DNA of 64,000 bases. Source: Rhodanobacter fulvus Jip2 (lineage in GTDB: Bacteria > Pseudomonadota > Gammaproteobacteria > Xanthomonadales > Rhodanobacteraceae). The translations under genes and the position numbers were made by a program. Every line of letters starts with the position of its first letter. Within the stretch, counting starts at the first letter, position 1. The stretch covers positions 1-64,000 of the forward strand of contig NZ_AJXU01000080.1 of assembly GCF_000264315.1 (NCBI RefSeq), in the 5' to 3' direction. Shown piece by piece: positions 26,767 to 35,260 of this stretch. The notes below the pieces were generated by a model. It was not told the origin of the DNA and did no database searches. It saw only the letters and a program-made list of their open reading frames with translations.

Positions 26767-27216
26767 ATGTCATTCCATATCTGCCAGGCCACCATCCACC
26801 ATCTCGACAAGCTGGCGCCGTTGTTCGACGAATATCGCCAGTTCTACGGTCAGCCGGGCGACTTGCCGCGGGCGCGTGAATTCCTGGCCGAACGGTTCCG
26901 CCATCATGAATCGCTGATCCTGCTGGCGCTCGACGCGCAGCGCGAAGGTATGGGTTTCGTGCAGCTTTACCCGCTGTTTTCGTCGGTACGCACGGTGCGC
27001 ACGTACCTGCTCAACGATGTGTTCGTGTTGCTGCGCGCGCGCCGCCAGGGCGTGGCCGCCGCCTTGCTGACGGCCGCTGCCGATCACGCCCGCGCGCTGG
27101 GCGCCGCCAGCCTGTCGCTGTCGACCGCACGCGACAACGCCTCGGCGCAGGCGCTGTACGCGTCGCTGGGTTGGCAGCGTGACCAGCAGTTCTACGACTA
27201 CAACCTGACGCTCTGA
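26767..27216 (+). CDS. GNAT-family N-acetyltransferase
   Basis: 149 residues with the GNAT fold: an N-terminal strand and helices (ATIHHLDKLAPLFDEYRQFYG), the motif A strand YLLNDVFVLLRARRQGVAAALL, which holds the acetyl-CoA pyrophosphate loop RRQGVA, and the motif B end SAQALYASLGWQRDQQFYDYNL. The substrate is unknown. It is inserted between rlmH and maf and reads with them, 3 bases before maf. Its ATG abuts the heptamer repeats, so translation may depend on coupling. Confidence 0.88.
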   Translation: MSFHICQATIHHLDKLAPLFDEYRQFYGQPGDLPRAREFLAERFRHHESLILLALDAQREGMGFVQLYPLFSSVRTVRTYLLNDVFVLLRARRQGVAAALLTAAADHARALGAASLSLSTARDNASAQALYASLGWQRDQQFYDYNLTL

Positions 27217-27219
27217 CCC

Positions 27220-27789
27220 GTGCTCCATCTCGCCTCCAAATCCCCGCGCCGGCATCAGTTGCTGCAGCAGCTTGGCGTGGCGTTCGACGTGCTGGATGTC
27301 GACGTGCCGGAGCAGCGCGCCGCCGGCGAAACGCCGCTGGCCTATGTAAGCCGCGTGGCGCGCGACAAGGCCGCCGCGGGAGCGCTACGGGTGAACCAGG
27401 GTGACGTGGTGCTGGGTGCGGACACCGAAGTGGTGCTGGATGACGAGGTGTTCGGCAAGCCGCGCGATGCGGCGGATGCCGCGGCCATGCTGCGTCGCCT
27501 GAGCGGACGTACGCATGCGGTGATCTCGACAGTGTGGGCGCTGGGTGCCGGGCGGGAAGAGTGCGCCGTCTGTGTATCGCAGGTTCGTTTCGCCGCACTG
27601 GACGAGAACGATATAGCCGTCTATGTGGCCACCGGCGAGCCGTTCGGCAAGGCCGGCGCGTATGCGATCCAGGGCCGTGGCGCGGTGTTGATCGAGCACC
27701 TCGAAGGCAGCTATTCCGGCGTGATGGGACTGCCGCTGTTCGAGACCGGGCGCCTGCTGCGCGGCTTCGGCATCAACCCGCCGGCTTGA
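27220..27789 (+). CDS. maf: Maf-type nucleotide pyrophosphatase (YhdE-like)
   Basis: 189 residues, GTG start. It hydrolyses dTTP, UTP and modified pyrimidine triphosphates and so cleans the nucleotide pool. The N-terminal [12 protein letters not shown] is the Maf signature, with S and R residues in the active site. [30 protein letters not shown] and the C-terminal [32 protein letters not shown] are all canonical of the YhdE branch. It overlaps the tail of the convergent CPBP gene by 17 bases. The rng gene that usually follows is absent. Confidence 0.95.
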   Translation: MLHLASKSPRRHQLLQQLGVAFDVLDVDVPEQRAAGETPLAYVSRVARDKAAAGALRVNQGDVVLGADTEVVLDDEVFGKPRDAADAAAMLRRLSGRTHAVISTVWALGAGREECAVCVSQVRFAALDENDIAVYVATGEPFGKAGAYAIQGRGAVLIEHLEGSYSGVMGLPLFETGRLLRGFGINPPA

Positions 27790-28615
27790 CCGCCAGGAAC
27801 CACGCCGCCACCGCCAGCAGGTTGTTGACGCCATGCGCCACCACCGCCGGCCAGATCGAGCCCGAGCGCAGGCGCAGCCACGCCAGCGCCGCCGCCAGCA
27901 ATGCCAGGCCGGGCAGCGCGTACCACAGGAATCCCAGGTCGGGCAGGTGCACCAGGGCGAACAGCAGCGAGCACGCGGCCACCGCCCAGCCCACCCGCAG
28001 CCGTCGCATCAACGCCGAAAGCAGCACGCCACGAAAGAGCAGCTCCTCCACCAGCGGGCCGACCGTCACCACGATGGCCATCAACGCCACCCGCAACGGC
28101 AACGCCGCCTCGGCGCCGACCCGCTGGATGTCCTGCGGCACCTTGTGGCCGTGCGCCAGCAACTGGGTCAGCCAGCCGCCCAGCACCGGTGCGGCCAGAC
28201 CGATGACGACGGCCAACAGATAGAACAACGGCTGCGCGGGTCGCGCCACGGCGAAACCCGGCGGTGACGCCAGCGACCACAGCCGCGGCCATCGGCGATG
28301 CACCAGCCACAGCATCGACCCGGCCGCCACGCACAACACCAGCATGACCATCGCGGCACGGGCGTCCGGCTGCGCCAGCATGGTCTGCACCTGCTGCCCG
28401 ATGGTTTTTGTGTCGTAGGCCAGGTGCTGCAGGCTGGCACGCAGGCCGAGCCACAGGCCCAGCCCGAACGCCACCAGTGCGCCCACCGAGGCCTGCAGCA
28501 GGAAATACAGTGCGACGAAACCCAGCGCCGTCAGCAGGCCGGGCGCACGTAGTGCGGGCATCGGCCACGGACGTGACGGCGGCAAGGGCGGGGTCGCGTC
28601 CGATGCCGCTTCCAT
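27773..28615 (-). CDS. CPBP-family intramembrane glutamic endopeptidase
   Basis: 280 residues with about eight membrane segments. The CPBP/Abi motifs are intact: EELLFR (E190, E191, R195), FALVHL (H223) and HGVNN near residue 262. This family includes Rce1-type CAAX proteases and bacteriocin self-immunity proteins; most bacterial members have no known substrate. The N-terminal 25 residues are Pro-rich and probably cytoplasmic. It converges on maf, with overlapping ends. Confidence 0.85.
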   Translation of the reverse strand: MEAASDATPPLPPSRPWPMPALRAPGLLTALGFVALYFLLQASVGALVAFGLGLWLGLRASLQHLAYDTKTIGQQVQTMLAQPDARAAMVMLVLCVAAGSMLWLVHRRWPRLWSLASPPGFAVARPAQPLFYLLAVVIGLAAPVLGGWLTQLLAHGHKVPQDIQRVGAEAALPLRVALMAIVVTVGPLVEELLFRGVLLSALMRRLRVGWAVAACSLLFALVHLPDLGFLWYALPGLALLAAALAWLRLRSGSIWPAVVAHGVNNLLAVAAWFLAVKPAG

Positions 28616-28658
28616 CAGCGTGCGTATCCGGCGCGACGCCCGTATCCGGTCAAGGCGG

Positions 28659-29051
28659 TCAGCCCAGCATCAGCGCGCGGCAGACGCCGATCGCGGCCAT
28701 CACCAGCACGGCCAGCCAGGCCAGCATGGCGACCGCGAAGCCTTTCTCGCGGGAGGCGGGGTCTTTCAGGTAACTCCACGCGTACCAGACGCGGCCCAGC
28801 AGCCAGACGAGGCCCGCGATGCCGGCCCAGCCACTGAAACCGTACTCGGCCGCCAGCCACAACACGGGCAGAAACATCACCGTGCCTTCCAGCGTGTTCA
28901 TCTGCACGCGGTAGGCGCGGTCGAAGGCCGGATGGCCGCTGGTCGCGGGCGCCTTGATGCCGTGGCGCCCACGCATCTTGCCGACGACGAACATGGTGCC
29001 GAACAACAGCAATACGGTGAGCAGGGTCACCAGGGCGGGCAGGTGGGTCAT
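28659..29051 (-). CDS. MAPEG-family membrane protein
   Basis: 130 residues, four membrane helices. The conserved MAPEG core AFDRAYRVQMNTLEGTVMFL (RxxxxxxNxxE-like) is at about 45-65. WLLGRVWYAWSYLKDPASRE, the third-helix motif, follows. Eukaryotic MAPEG enzymes are glutathione S-transferases or leukotriene synthases; the bacterial ones are mostly uncharacterised. ATG 29051 has GAGGAG a few bases upstream and begins the first helix, so it was chosen over ATG 29105. Confidence 0.87.
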   Translation of the reverse strand: MTHLPALVTLLTVLLLFGTMFVVGKMRGRHGIKAPATSGHPAFDRAYRVQMNTLEGTVMFLPVLWLAAEYGFSGWAGIAGLVWLLGRVWYAWSYLKDPASREKGFAVAMLAWLAVLVMAAIGVCRALMLG

Positions 29052-29177
29052 GGCAGCTCCTCGGAAATAGTCCCTACTGTAACGGTCACGCCGGTGCGCG
29101 TGCATGGCGCGATCCCCCGGCAGTCGCTATCTTCGCCGTGCGTACTCCGGCGCAGGCATCGCTCAACGAGGTTTCTC

Positions 29178-30038
29178 ATGGATTGGCGCAAAGGCGGCAG
29201 CAGCAACAACATCGAAATCGGCAGCGGTGGCGGCGGCGGACGGCGTTTCGGCGGCGGCCGCGGCATGGGCCTGGGCGGGCTAGTGGTGCTGGCCCTGATC
29301 GGCTGGATCTTTTTCAAGAACCCGATGGCGTTGCTGGACCAGGGCGGCGCGGCGCTGGACTCGGGCACCCAGAACAGTGTGCCCACCCAGGTCGACCCGG
29401 AGCAGCAGGCGTTCGTCAGCGCCATCCTGCACTCCACCGAACAGACCTGGGGGGCGATCTTCCAGGCCCATGGCGGCACCTATGTGGAGCCGAAATTGCA
29501 CATCTTCAGTGGCGGCGTGAACACGGCCTGCGGCGGTGCCACCGCGGCGGTGGGGCCGTTCTATTGCCCGGGCGACCAGAAGGTCTACCTCGACCTGGCC
29601 TTCTTCCAGCAATTGCAGGACGAACTGCACTCCTCCGGCGATTTCGCCCGCGCCTACGTGATCGCGCACGAAGTGGGCCACCATGTGCAGAACCTCACCG
29701 GCGTGTTCGCTCGCACCGATGCCGCCCGTCGCCGCGGTGCGCCGATGGAAGGCGCCAGCGGACTCTCGGTGCGACAGGAACTGCAGGCCGACTGCTACGC
29801 GGGCGTGTGGGCCAACCACAGCCAGCAACGCCTGCAGTGGCTGCAGCCGGGCGACATCGAGGAGGCGCTGAATGCCGCCAGCCATATCGGCGACGACACC
29901 TTGCAGCAACAGGCGCAGGGGCGCGTGCGGCCGGACACCTTTACCCACGGCACCTCGGCGCAGCGCGTGCACTGGTTCAAGACCGGCTTCGACAGCGGCG
30001 ACATGGACCAGTGCGACACGTTTGCCGGCGCGCTCTGA
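29178..30038 (+). CDS. ypfJ: Neutral zinc metallopeptidase, YpfJ family
   Basis: 286 residues. The N-terminus MDWRKGGSSNNIEIGSG and a Gly/Arg-rich stretch lead to one membrane helix (about 33-48). The catalytic part follows, with HEVGHH at 164-169 and the third-ligand region RQELQADCYAGVWA. GGVNTACGGATAAVGPFYCPGD is the family signature with its two Cys. The protein is probably anchored in the inner membrane with its peptidase domain in the periplasm; the substrate is unknown. It is followed by a repeat and then the arsenic operon. Confidence 0.92.
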   Translation: MDWRKGGSSNNIEIGSGGGGGRRFGGGRGMGLGGLVVLALIGWIFFKNPMALLDQGGAALDSGTQNSVPTQVDPEQQAFVSAILHSTEQTWGAIFQAHGGTYVEPKLHIFSGGVNTACGGATAAVGPFYCPGDQKVYLDLAFFQQLQDELHSSGDFARAYVIAHEVGHHVQNLTGVFARTDAARRRGAPMEGASGLSVRQELQADCYAGVWANHSQQRLQWLQPGDIEEALNAASHIGDDTLQQQAQGRVRPDTFTHGTSAQRVHWFKTGFDSGDMDQCDTFAGAL

Positions 30039-30059
30039 ACATCGGCGGCATCCCCGCGG

Positions 30060-30128
30060 CAGCGGCTTCAGCCGCGATGCCTTTCGCCTCGGCATTCCGA
30101 AAGCATCGCGACTGAAGTCGCTCCCACG
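30060..30128. repeat. GAGCGRCTTCAGYCGCGATGC palindrome after ypfJ
   Basis: Arms GCGGCTTCAGCCGCGATGCC and GCATCGCGACTGAAGTCGCT flank a short loop ending in TTCCGAAA. It is the same family as copies at 21455, 33147, 36110 and 39038. It probably marks the 3' end of ypfJ. Confidence 0.8.
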
Positions 30129-30218
30129 AGTTGCGCATGTCCTACAGGCGCCCGCCCGCGGGTGATGCGCCAGCTTTTGCAAATCGCGAATGCCGGCCTT
30201 TGGGTTTTCGGTACGCGC

Positions 30219-30253
30219 TTGACGGCCTTTTATTATTTCTATAATTTTAGAAA
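30219..30253 (+). promoter_or_regulatory. Promoter and palindromic operator of the ars operon
   Basis: TTGACG (30219-30224) and a perfect TATAAT (30240-30245) are 15 bases apart, shorter than ideal. A perfect palindrome TTTCTA-N6-TAGAAA (30236-30253) overlaps the -10 and ends one base before the arsR ATG (30255). AT content is much higher than in the surroundings. An ArsR dimer bound here would block RNA polymerase. Confidence 0.55.
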
Positions 30254-30254
30254 C

Positions 30255-30596
30255 ATGAAATCAAAAGAAGCCCTCGCCTGTCTCTCGGCGCTCGCCCAGG
30301 AACATCGCCTGAACCTGTTCCGCCTGCTGGTGGAAGCGGGCGATGAAGGCCTCTCGGTGGGCGAGCTGGCGGCCGCGACCGGTCTGGCCGGCGCGACCCT
30401 GACCAGTCATCTGCATGTGCTGCGCCGCGCCGGCATGGTGAGCGACGAGCGCCGCGGACGCGTCATCCAGTGCCGCGCGCGCTACACGCAGATGAACAGC
30501 CTGCTCGGCTTCCTCACCGAAAATTGTTGCGCGGGCTCGGCGGCGGCCGCCGGCTGTGCGACGGCGGCATGCAAGCCCTCAAGGAAAAAACCATGA
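30255..30596 (+). CDS. arsR: ArsR-family arsenic-responsive repressor
   Basis: 113 residues with a winged helix: ALAQEHRLNLFRLLVEAG, LSVGELAAATGLAGATLTSHLHVLRRAGMV, then the wing DERRGRVIQCRA. Arsenite-sensing cysteines are not at the classic CxC site in helix 3. They lie at the C-terminus, in ENCCAGSAAAAGC, a location known from several ArsR branches. No ribosome site precedes the ATG, and the predicted transcript would begin only a few bases upstream, so it may be leaderless. Its stop overlaps the arsI start (ATGA). Confidence 0.92.
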   Translation: MKSKEALACLSALAQEHRLNLFRLLVEAGDEGLSVGELAAATGLAGATLTSHLHVLRRAGMVSDERRGRVIQCRARYTQMNSLLGFLTENCCAGSAAAAGCATAACKPSRKKP

Positions 30597-31063
30597 AACG
30601 CTTCCACGTGCACCTCAACGTCGCGCGGCTGGACGACAGCATCCGCTTCTACACCACGCTGTTCGGCGCAGCCCCGGACGTGACCCGGCCCGATTACGCC
30701 AAATGGATGCTGGACGATCCGCGCGTCAACTTCGCGATCTCGCAACGCGGCCGCCAGCCCGGCATCGATCACCTGGGGCTGCAGGCAGGCGATCCCGCCG
30801 ACCTGGCCGTCATCGGCGCGCGCCTGAAGGCGGCCGATGCGGTGGCGTTGGCGGAAAAGGGCACCACCTGCTGCTACGCCCACTCCGACAAGTTCTGGGC
30901 CGAGGACCCGCAGGGCGTGCGCTGGGAAAGTTTCCATACCCACGGTGAGGCCACCACCTACACCGGCGCACCGAACGAAACCGGCGCCACCTGTTGCGGC
31001 CCGGCGATCACGAAAGACACCGCCACCGGATGCGGCCCGAATGCGGGCGAGGGGTGCTGCTGA
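30593..31063 (+). CDS. arsI: ArsI-type VOC dioxygenase (C-As lyase / CadI-like)
   Basis: 156 residues of the vicinal-oxygen-chelate fold. Likely Fe(II) ligands are H5 (or H7), H60 in GIDHLG and E112 in WESFHTH. The vicinal cysteines of the ArsI motif, TTCCYA (C93, C94), bind the trivalent organoarsenical. ArsI cleaves the carbon-arsenic bond of methylarsenite and trivalent aromatic arsenicals. A Cys-rich tail (ATCCGPA, GCGPNAGEGCC) follows and may pass As(III) on. It lies between arsR and arsC, overlapping both. Annotation as CadI (cadmium-induced protein) is the same family under another name. Confidence 0.88.
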   Translation: MKRFHVHLNVARLDDSIRFYTTLFGAAPDVTRPDYAKWMLDDPRVNFAISQRGRQPGIDHLGLQAGDPADLAVIGARLKAADAVALAEKGTTCCYAHSDKFWAEDPQGVRWESFHTHGEATTYTGAPNETGATCCGPAITKDTATGCGPNAGEGCC

Positions 31064-31566
31064 TGACTGCGCGCCCGCCGATCAAGGTGCTGTTCCTCTG
31101 CACCGGCAACTCGGCCCGCAGCGTGATGGCCGAGGCCTTGCTCAATGTGCTGGGCGAGGGCCGCTTCCAGGCGTTCAGCGCCGGCAGTTTTCCCAGCGGC
31201 ACGGTGCAACCGATCGCGGCGGAGCTGGCGCGCGCGTTCGGTTACACCGCGCCGTTGCGCAGCAAATCCTGGGACGAGTTTGCCGAGCCGGGCGCGCCGG
31301 CGATCGATATCGTCATCACCGTTTGCGACAACGCCGCCGGCGAGGTGTGCCCGATCTGGCCGGGCCAGCCAGTGACCGCGCATTGGGGCGTGCCCGATCC
31401 GGCGGGCGTACAAGGCCCGGATGCGCAGCGCCGGGGTGCATTCCAGTCGGTCTGGGCGATGCTGTGCCAGCGCGTCGAGCAGTTGCTGGCCCTGCCGCTG
31501 GAGACGCTCGATCGCGCGGCGTTGCAGCAGGCGTTGCGTGCCATCGGCAGGGTGGAATCCGCATGA
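31063..31566 (+). CDS. arsC: Arsenate reductase, low-molecular-weight phosphatase type
   Basis: 167 residues. The P-loop CTGNSARS begins at Cys 13, the catalytic residue of thioredoxin-coupled ArsC and of low-molecular-weight protein tyrosine phosphatases. SWDEF and DIVITVCDNAAGEVCPIWPG follow, giving the further cysteines typical of the reductase branch. HWGVPDPAG is the conserved Asp-Pro loop. It reduces As(V) to As(III) for export by the next gene. The start overlaps the arsI stop (TGATG). Confidence 0.92.
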   Translation: MTARPPIKVLFLCTGNSARSVMAEALLNVLGEGRFQAFSAGSFPSGTVQPIAAELARAFGYTAPLRSKSWDEFAEPGAPAIDIVITVCDNAAGEVCPIWPGQPVTAHWGVPDPAGVQGPDAQRRGAFQSVWAMLCQRVEQLLALPLETLDRAALQQALRAIGRVESA

Positions 31567-32657
31567 GTGACGCCGCGCCCGCCGCGCCCGCGCCGATCGG
31601 CGGTTTCGCCCGCTACCTCAGCGTATGGGTGGCGTTGTGCATTGTGGTCGGCATTGCGCTCGGGCACGGGTTGCCCGGGGTGTTCGCGGCCCTGGCGCGC
31701 GCGGAAATCCGGCACATCAATCTGCCGGTGGCTGCGCTGGTGTGGCTGATGATCGTGCCGATGCTGCTCAAGGTCGATTTTGCGCAACTGGCGGGTGTGC
31801 GCCATCAGGTACGCGGCATCGGCGTCACCCTGCTGGTGAACTGGGCGATCAAGCCGTTCTCGATGGCATTGCTGGGCTGGCTGTTCGTGCGGCATGTGTT
31901 TGCCGGTTGGCTGCCGCTCGACCAGCATGATTCGTACATCGCCGGGTTGATCCTGCTGGCGGCTGCGCCATGCACCGCGATGGTATTTGTGTGGTCGCGG
32001 CTGTGTGGTGGCGAACCGAACTTCACGCTGGCGCAGGTGGCGCTCAACGACACCATCATGGTGGTCGCGTTTGCGCCGATCGTGGCGCTGCTGCTGGGCG
32101 TGGCCTCGATCCATGTGCCGTGGGGCACGCTGCTGCTGTCGGTGCTGCTGTACATCGTGGTGCCGGTGGTGGCCGCGCAGTCGTGGCGTGCCAGCCTGTT
32201 GCGTCGCGGCGGGCACGCGGCCCTGGAGGCCACGCTGCAACGCATGGACCCGCTGTCGACCATCGCCCTGCTTGCCACGCTGGTGTTGCTGTTCGGCTTC
32301 CAGGGCGAGGCGATCCTGGCGCAACCGCTGGTCATCGCCATGCTGGCGGTGCCGATCATCATCCAGGTCTATCTCAACGCCGGTATCGCCTATGGCCTCA
32401 GCCGCTGGCTGAAGGTGCCGCACTGCGTCGCCGGGCCGGCCGCGCTCATCGGCGCCAGCAATTTCTTCGAGCTGGCCGTTGCCGCCGCCATCAGTGTGTT
32501 CGGCCTGCGCTCCGGCGCCGCGCTGGCGACGGTGGTGGGTGTGCTGGTCGAAGTGCCGGTGATGTTGTCGGTGGTGCGCATCGTGAATCGGACGGAAGGC
32601 TGGTTCGGCGGTGCCGGATCGCTTGCGGTGGCAGGGCGCGACCGGAATCGTCCCTGA
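31563..32657 (+). CDS. arsB: ACR3-family arsenite efflux permease
   Basis: 364 residues, ten membrane helices. ACR3 hallmarks are VWLMIVPMLLKVDF, NWAIKPFSMALLGWLF, AAPCTAMVFVWSRL with the essential Cys of the fourth helix, FTLAQVALNDTIM, and ALIGASNFFELAVAAAI with the conserved Glu. It exports As(III) as an electrochemical antiporter in the inner membrane. It is the last gene of arsR-arsI-arsC-acr3; all four overlap by 1-4 bases. The symbol arsB is often used for ACR3 too, though the families are unrelated. Confidence 0.93.
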   Translation: MSDAAPAAPAPIGGFARYLSVWVALCIVVGIALGHGLPGVFAALARAEIRHINLPVAALVWLMIVPMLLKVDFAQLAGVRHQVRGIGVTLLVNWAIKPFSMALLGWLFVRHVFAGWLPLDQHDSYIAGLILLAAAPCTAMVFVWSRLCGGEPNFTLAQVALNDTIMVVAFAPIVALLLGVASIHVPWGTLLLSVLLYIVVPVVAAQSWRASLLRRGGHAALEATLQRMDPLSTIALLATLVLLFGFQGEAILAQPLVIAMLAVPIIIQVYLNAGIAYGLSRWLKVPHCVAGPAALIGASNFFELAVAAAISVFGLRSGAALATVVGVLVEVPVMLSVVRIVNRTEGWFGGAGSLAVAGRDRNRP

Positions 32658-32745
32658 CCGGGCTTGCATGGATTCCCTGTCACGCGGACGCGGCAAGTTC
32701 TAGAATGCGCCGCTACGCGCCTCGGGGTGCGTTCTGGTTCGTTCG

Positions 32746-33131
32746 ATGGATCATCCCTGCCTGCGCTGTGGTGCCTGCTGCGCGTATTTCCGCGTGGCGT
32801 TCACTGGTCGGAAGCCGAGCCGTTTCTGGGTGGCGTGGTACCGGCCAAACTCACCGAAAAACTCGATCCGCACCGGCTGGCCATGCGCGGTACCTATGCC
32901 GCTGCGCCGCGCTGCACCGCGTTGCAGGGCACGGTGGGCGAGGCGGCGCATTGCGGCATCTACCCGCAACGGCCATCGGTGTGTCGCGAGGTGGCGCCGT
33001 CGTGGGAATTCGGTGCGGTCAGCCCGCAATGCGACAAGGCGCGGCTGGCGCACGGTTTGGCGGTGCTGACGCCGCAGGACTGGCTGGACCCGTCTACCGC
33101 GGGCACGCCGCCGTTACCGCAAAGCGCCTGA
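32746..33131 (+). pseudogene. YkgJ-family cysteine-cluster protein, frameshifted
   Basis: The gene starts at ATG 32746 with MDHPCLRCGACCAYFRVAF, the standard N-terminus of this Fe/Zn-chelating family. At about 32802 the reading frame is lost. The next frame then carries HWSEAEPFLGGVVPAKLTEK through RPSVCREVAPSWEFG and SPQCDKARLAHGL, exactly the rest of the family. One base appears to be missing (TTC ACTGG where TTC CACTGG is expected). All Cys of the two clusters survive across the two frames. It is either a recent one-base deletion or a sequencing error. Confidence 0.85.
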
Positions 33132-33146
33132 AGTCCTGATACATCG

Positions 33147-33232
33147 GTGGGAGCGACTTCAGTCGCGATGCTCTTGCCCTGAAGCTCCAAGGCAAAAGCA
33201 TCGCGGCTGAAGCCGCTCCCACAAAGTGCGGC
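33147..33232. repeat. GAGCGRCTTCAGYCGCGATGC palindrome between ykgJ and deaD
   Basis: Arms GGAGCGACTTCAGTCGCGAT and GCATCGCGGCTGAAGCCGCT flank a loop of about 35 bases that itself contains TTGCCCTGAAGCTCCAAGGCAA-like pairing. It lies between converging genes and ends 5 bases before the deaD stop, where it could terminate both. Confidence 0.82.
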
Positions 33233-33237
33233 ACGGC

Positions 33238-35106
33238 TTACCGCCGATGCGGCGGCTTGCTGCCGGGCTTGAAGCCGCCCGGTTTCTTGTAGCCGCCAGG
33301 CTTGCGTGCAGCCGGCGCACTGCTGGATGCGGTGTCGTTGCCATCCCATTCGTGGATGCGCAGCTGCTGCTGCACCACCCACACCTTCTTCAGGTGATCG
33401 AACACTTCCGGCGGCATGCCGTCGGGCAGGTCGATCAGGCTGTAGTGGTCGCGGATGCTGAGGCGGCCGATGTACTGGCTGTCCAGGCCGGCTTCGTTGG
33501 CGATCGCGCCGATGATGTTGCCCGGCTTCACGCCGTGTTCGTGGCCCACCTCGATGCGGTAGGTACGCTTGCCCTGCTCGGTGGCGTGGGCGCGCACGGG
33601 GCGCTGGCCGAATTCGCGCGGCGCCTGCTCTTGTCCGGTGCGATCGTGTCCGGCCCGTTCGTGCAGGTGCGGCTTGTGCTCGCGCGGTGCCCGGGTATCG
33701 GTGCGTTCGCGTGAGGTGCGGTCGCTGCGCTCGCGCGTGCTGGGCTCGTACTTCTCGCGCTTCGGCGGCGGCGTCAGCAGCAGCGGCTGGTCGCCCTGCG
33801 CGATGCGCGCCAGCGCGGCGGCGATCTCGATCGCCGGCACGTTGTGCTCCTGCTCGTACTGCTCGATCAGCTTCTGGAACTCGCCCAGCTCGCCTTGCGC
33901 CAGCGTGTCGGTGATGCGCTGCTTGAACTTGCCGATGCGGACATCGTTGACCACCTCGACCGACGGCAGCTGCATCTGCTCGATCGGCTGGCGCGTGGCG
34001 CGCTCGATCGCGCCCAGCATGCCGCGCTCGCGCGGGCTCACGAACAAAATCGCCTCGCCGCTGCGCCCGGCGCGGCCGGTGCGGCCGATGCGATGCACGT
34101 AGCTTTCGGTGTCGTACGGGATGTCGAAGTTCAGCACGTGGCTGATGCGGTCCACATCCAGCCCGCGGGCGGCCACGTCGGTGGCCACCAGGATGTCCAG
34201 CTTGCCGTCCTTCAGCTGCTGGATCACCCGCTCGCGCTGCGCCTGGGCGATGTCGCCGTTGATCGCGGCGGCGGCCAGGCCGCGCGCCTGCAGCTTGCCG
34301 GCCAGCTCCTCGGTGGCCTGCTTGGTGCGCGCGAAGATGATCATCGCGTCGAACGGTTCGGCCTCCAGGATGCGGGTCAACGCATCGAGCTTGTGCATGC
34401 CGCTGACGAACCAGTAGCGCTGGTGGATGTTCGCCGCGGTGGTGGTGGAGGACTTGATGATGACCTCCACCGGATCCTTCAGGTGGCGCTGGGCGATCTT
34501 GCGGATCACCGCGGGCATGGTGGCCGAGAACAGCGCCACCTGGCGCTCGGGCGGCGTGGCGTGCAGCACTTTCTCGACGTCGTCGATGAAGCCCATGCGC
34601 AACATTTCGTCGGCTTCGTCCAGCACCAGGAAACGCAGCTCCGAAAGGTCGAGCGTACCCTTGTCAAGGTGATCGATCACGCGCCCGGGCGTGCCCACCA
34701 CCACGTGCACGCCGCGCTTCAGCGCGTGCAGCTGGGGGCCGTAGCTCTGGCCGCCGTAGATCGGCAGCACCTGGAAGCCGGGGATGTGCGCCGCATAGCG
34801 CTGGAACGCCTCGGCCACCTGGATGGCCAGTTCGCGCGTGGGCGCCAGCACCAGCGCCTGCGGCTTGCCCGCGCGCGGATTGATGCGCGACAGGATCGGC
34901 AGCGCGAACGCGGCGGTCTTGCCGGTGCCGGTCTGCGCCTGGCCGAGGACGTCGCGGCCTTCCAGCAGCGGCGGGATGGTGGCGGCCTGGATCGGCGAGG
35001 GCGATTCATAGCCGACATCGGCCAGCACGCGCAGAACGTCGGGATGCAGCGCGAGTGCGCCGAAGCCGGACGGAACCGGGGCGTTGTCGGAAACGGGGGA
35101 TGACAT
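33238..35106 (-). CDS. deaD: DEAD-box RNA helicase DeaD/CsdA
   Basis: 622 residues. The helicase core (about 12-375) has the Q motif, [30 protein letters not shown] and [10 protein letters not shown]. After a charged linker (about 440-520, Arg/Glu/Lys/His-rich) comes a DbpA-type RNA-binding domain (about 525-600: YRIEVGHEHGVKPGNIIGAI). The tail is basic and Gly/Lys/Pro-rich. This is the layout of cold-shock DeaD, which remodels 50S precursors and structured mRNAs. It is a single gene, divergent from fghA. Confidence 0.94.
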   Translation of the reverse strand: MSSPVSDNAPVPSGFGALALHPDVLRVLADVGYESPSPIQAATIPPLLEGRDVLGQAQTGTGKTAAFALPILSRINPRAGKPQALVLAPTRELAIQVAEAFQRYAAHIPGFQVLPIYGGQSYGPQLHALKRGVHVVVGTPGRVIDHLDKGTLDLSELRFLVLDEADEMLRMGFIDDVEKVLHATPPERQVALFSATMPAVIRKIAQRHLKDPVEVIIKSSTTTAANIHQRYWFVSGMHKLDALTRILEAEPFDAMIIFARTKQATEELAGKLQARGLAAAAINGDIAQAQRERVIQQLKDGKLDILVATDVAARGLDVDRISHVLNFDIPYDTESYVHRIGRTGRAGRSGEAILFVSPRERGMLGAIERATRQPIEQMQLPSVEVVNDVRIGKFKQRITDTLAQGELGEFQKLIEQYEQEHNVPAIEIAAALARIAQGDQPLLLTPPPKREKYEPSTRERSDRTSRERTDTRAPREHKPHLHERAGHDRTGQEQAPREFGQRPVRAHATEQGKRTYRIEVGHEHGVKPGNIIGAIANEAGLDSQYIGRLSIRDHYSLIDLPDGMPPEVFDHLKKVWVVQQQLRIHEWDGNDTASSSAPAARKPGGYKKPGGFKPGSKPPHRR

Positions 35107-35260
35107 GGGGGTACCTCAAAACAGAAAGCAGCGTCGGAGAGGCGGCGCGCAAGCCGGCCATTCTATCAGGCCTGCTGGCACCGCGTTACGGGCGCGCGCT
35201 GAACGGGTGCTTCAGCCACGCGCGGATATGCTCGGCACATCGCGACCCACAGGAATCACG

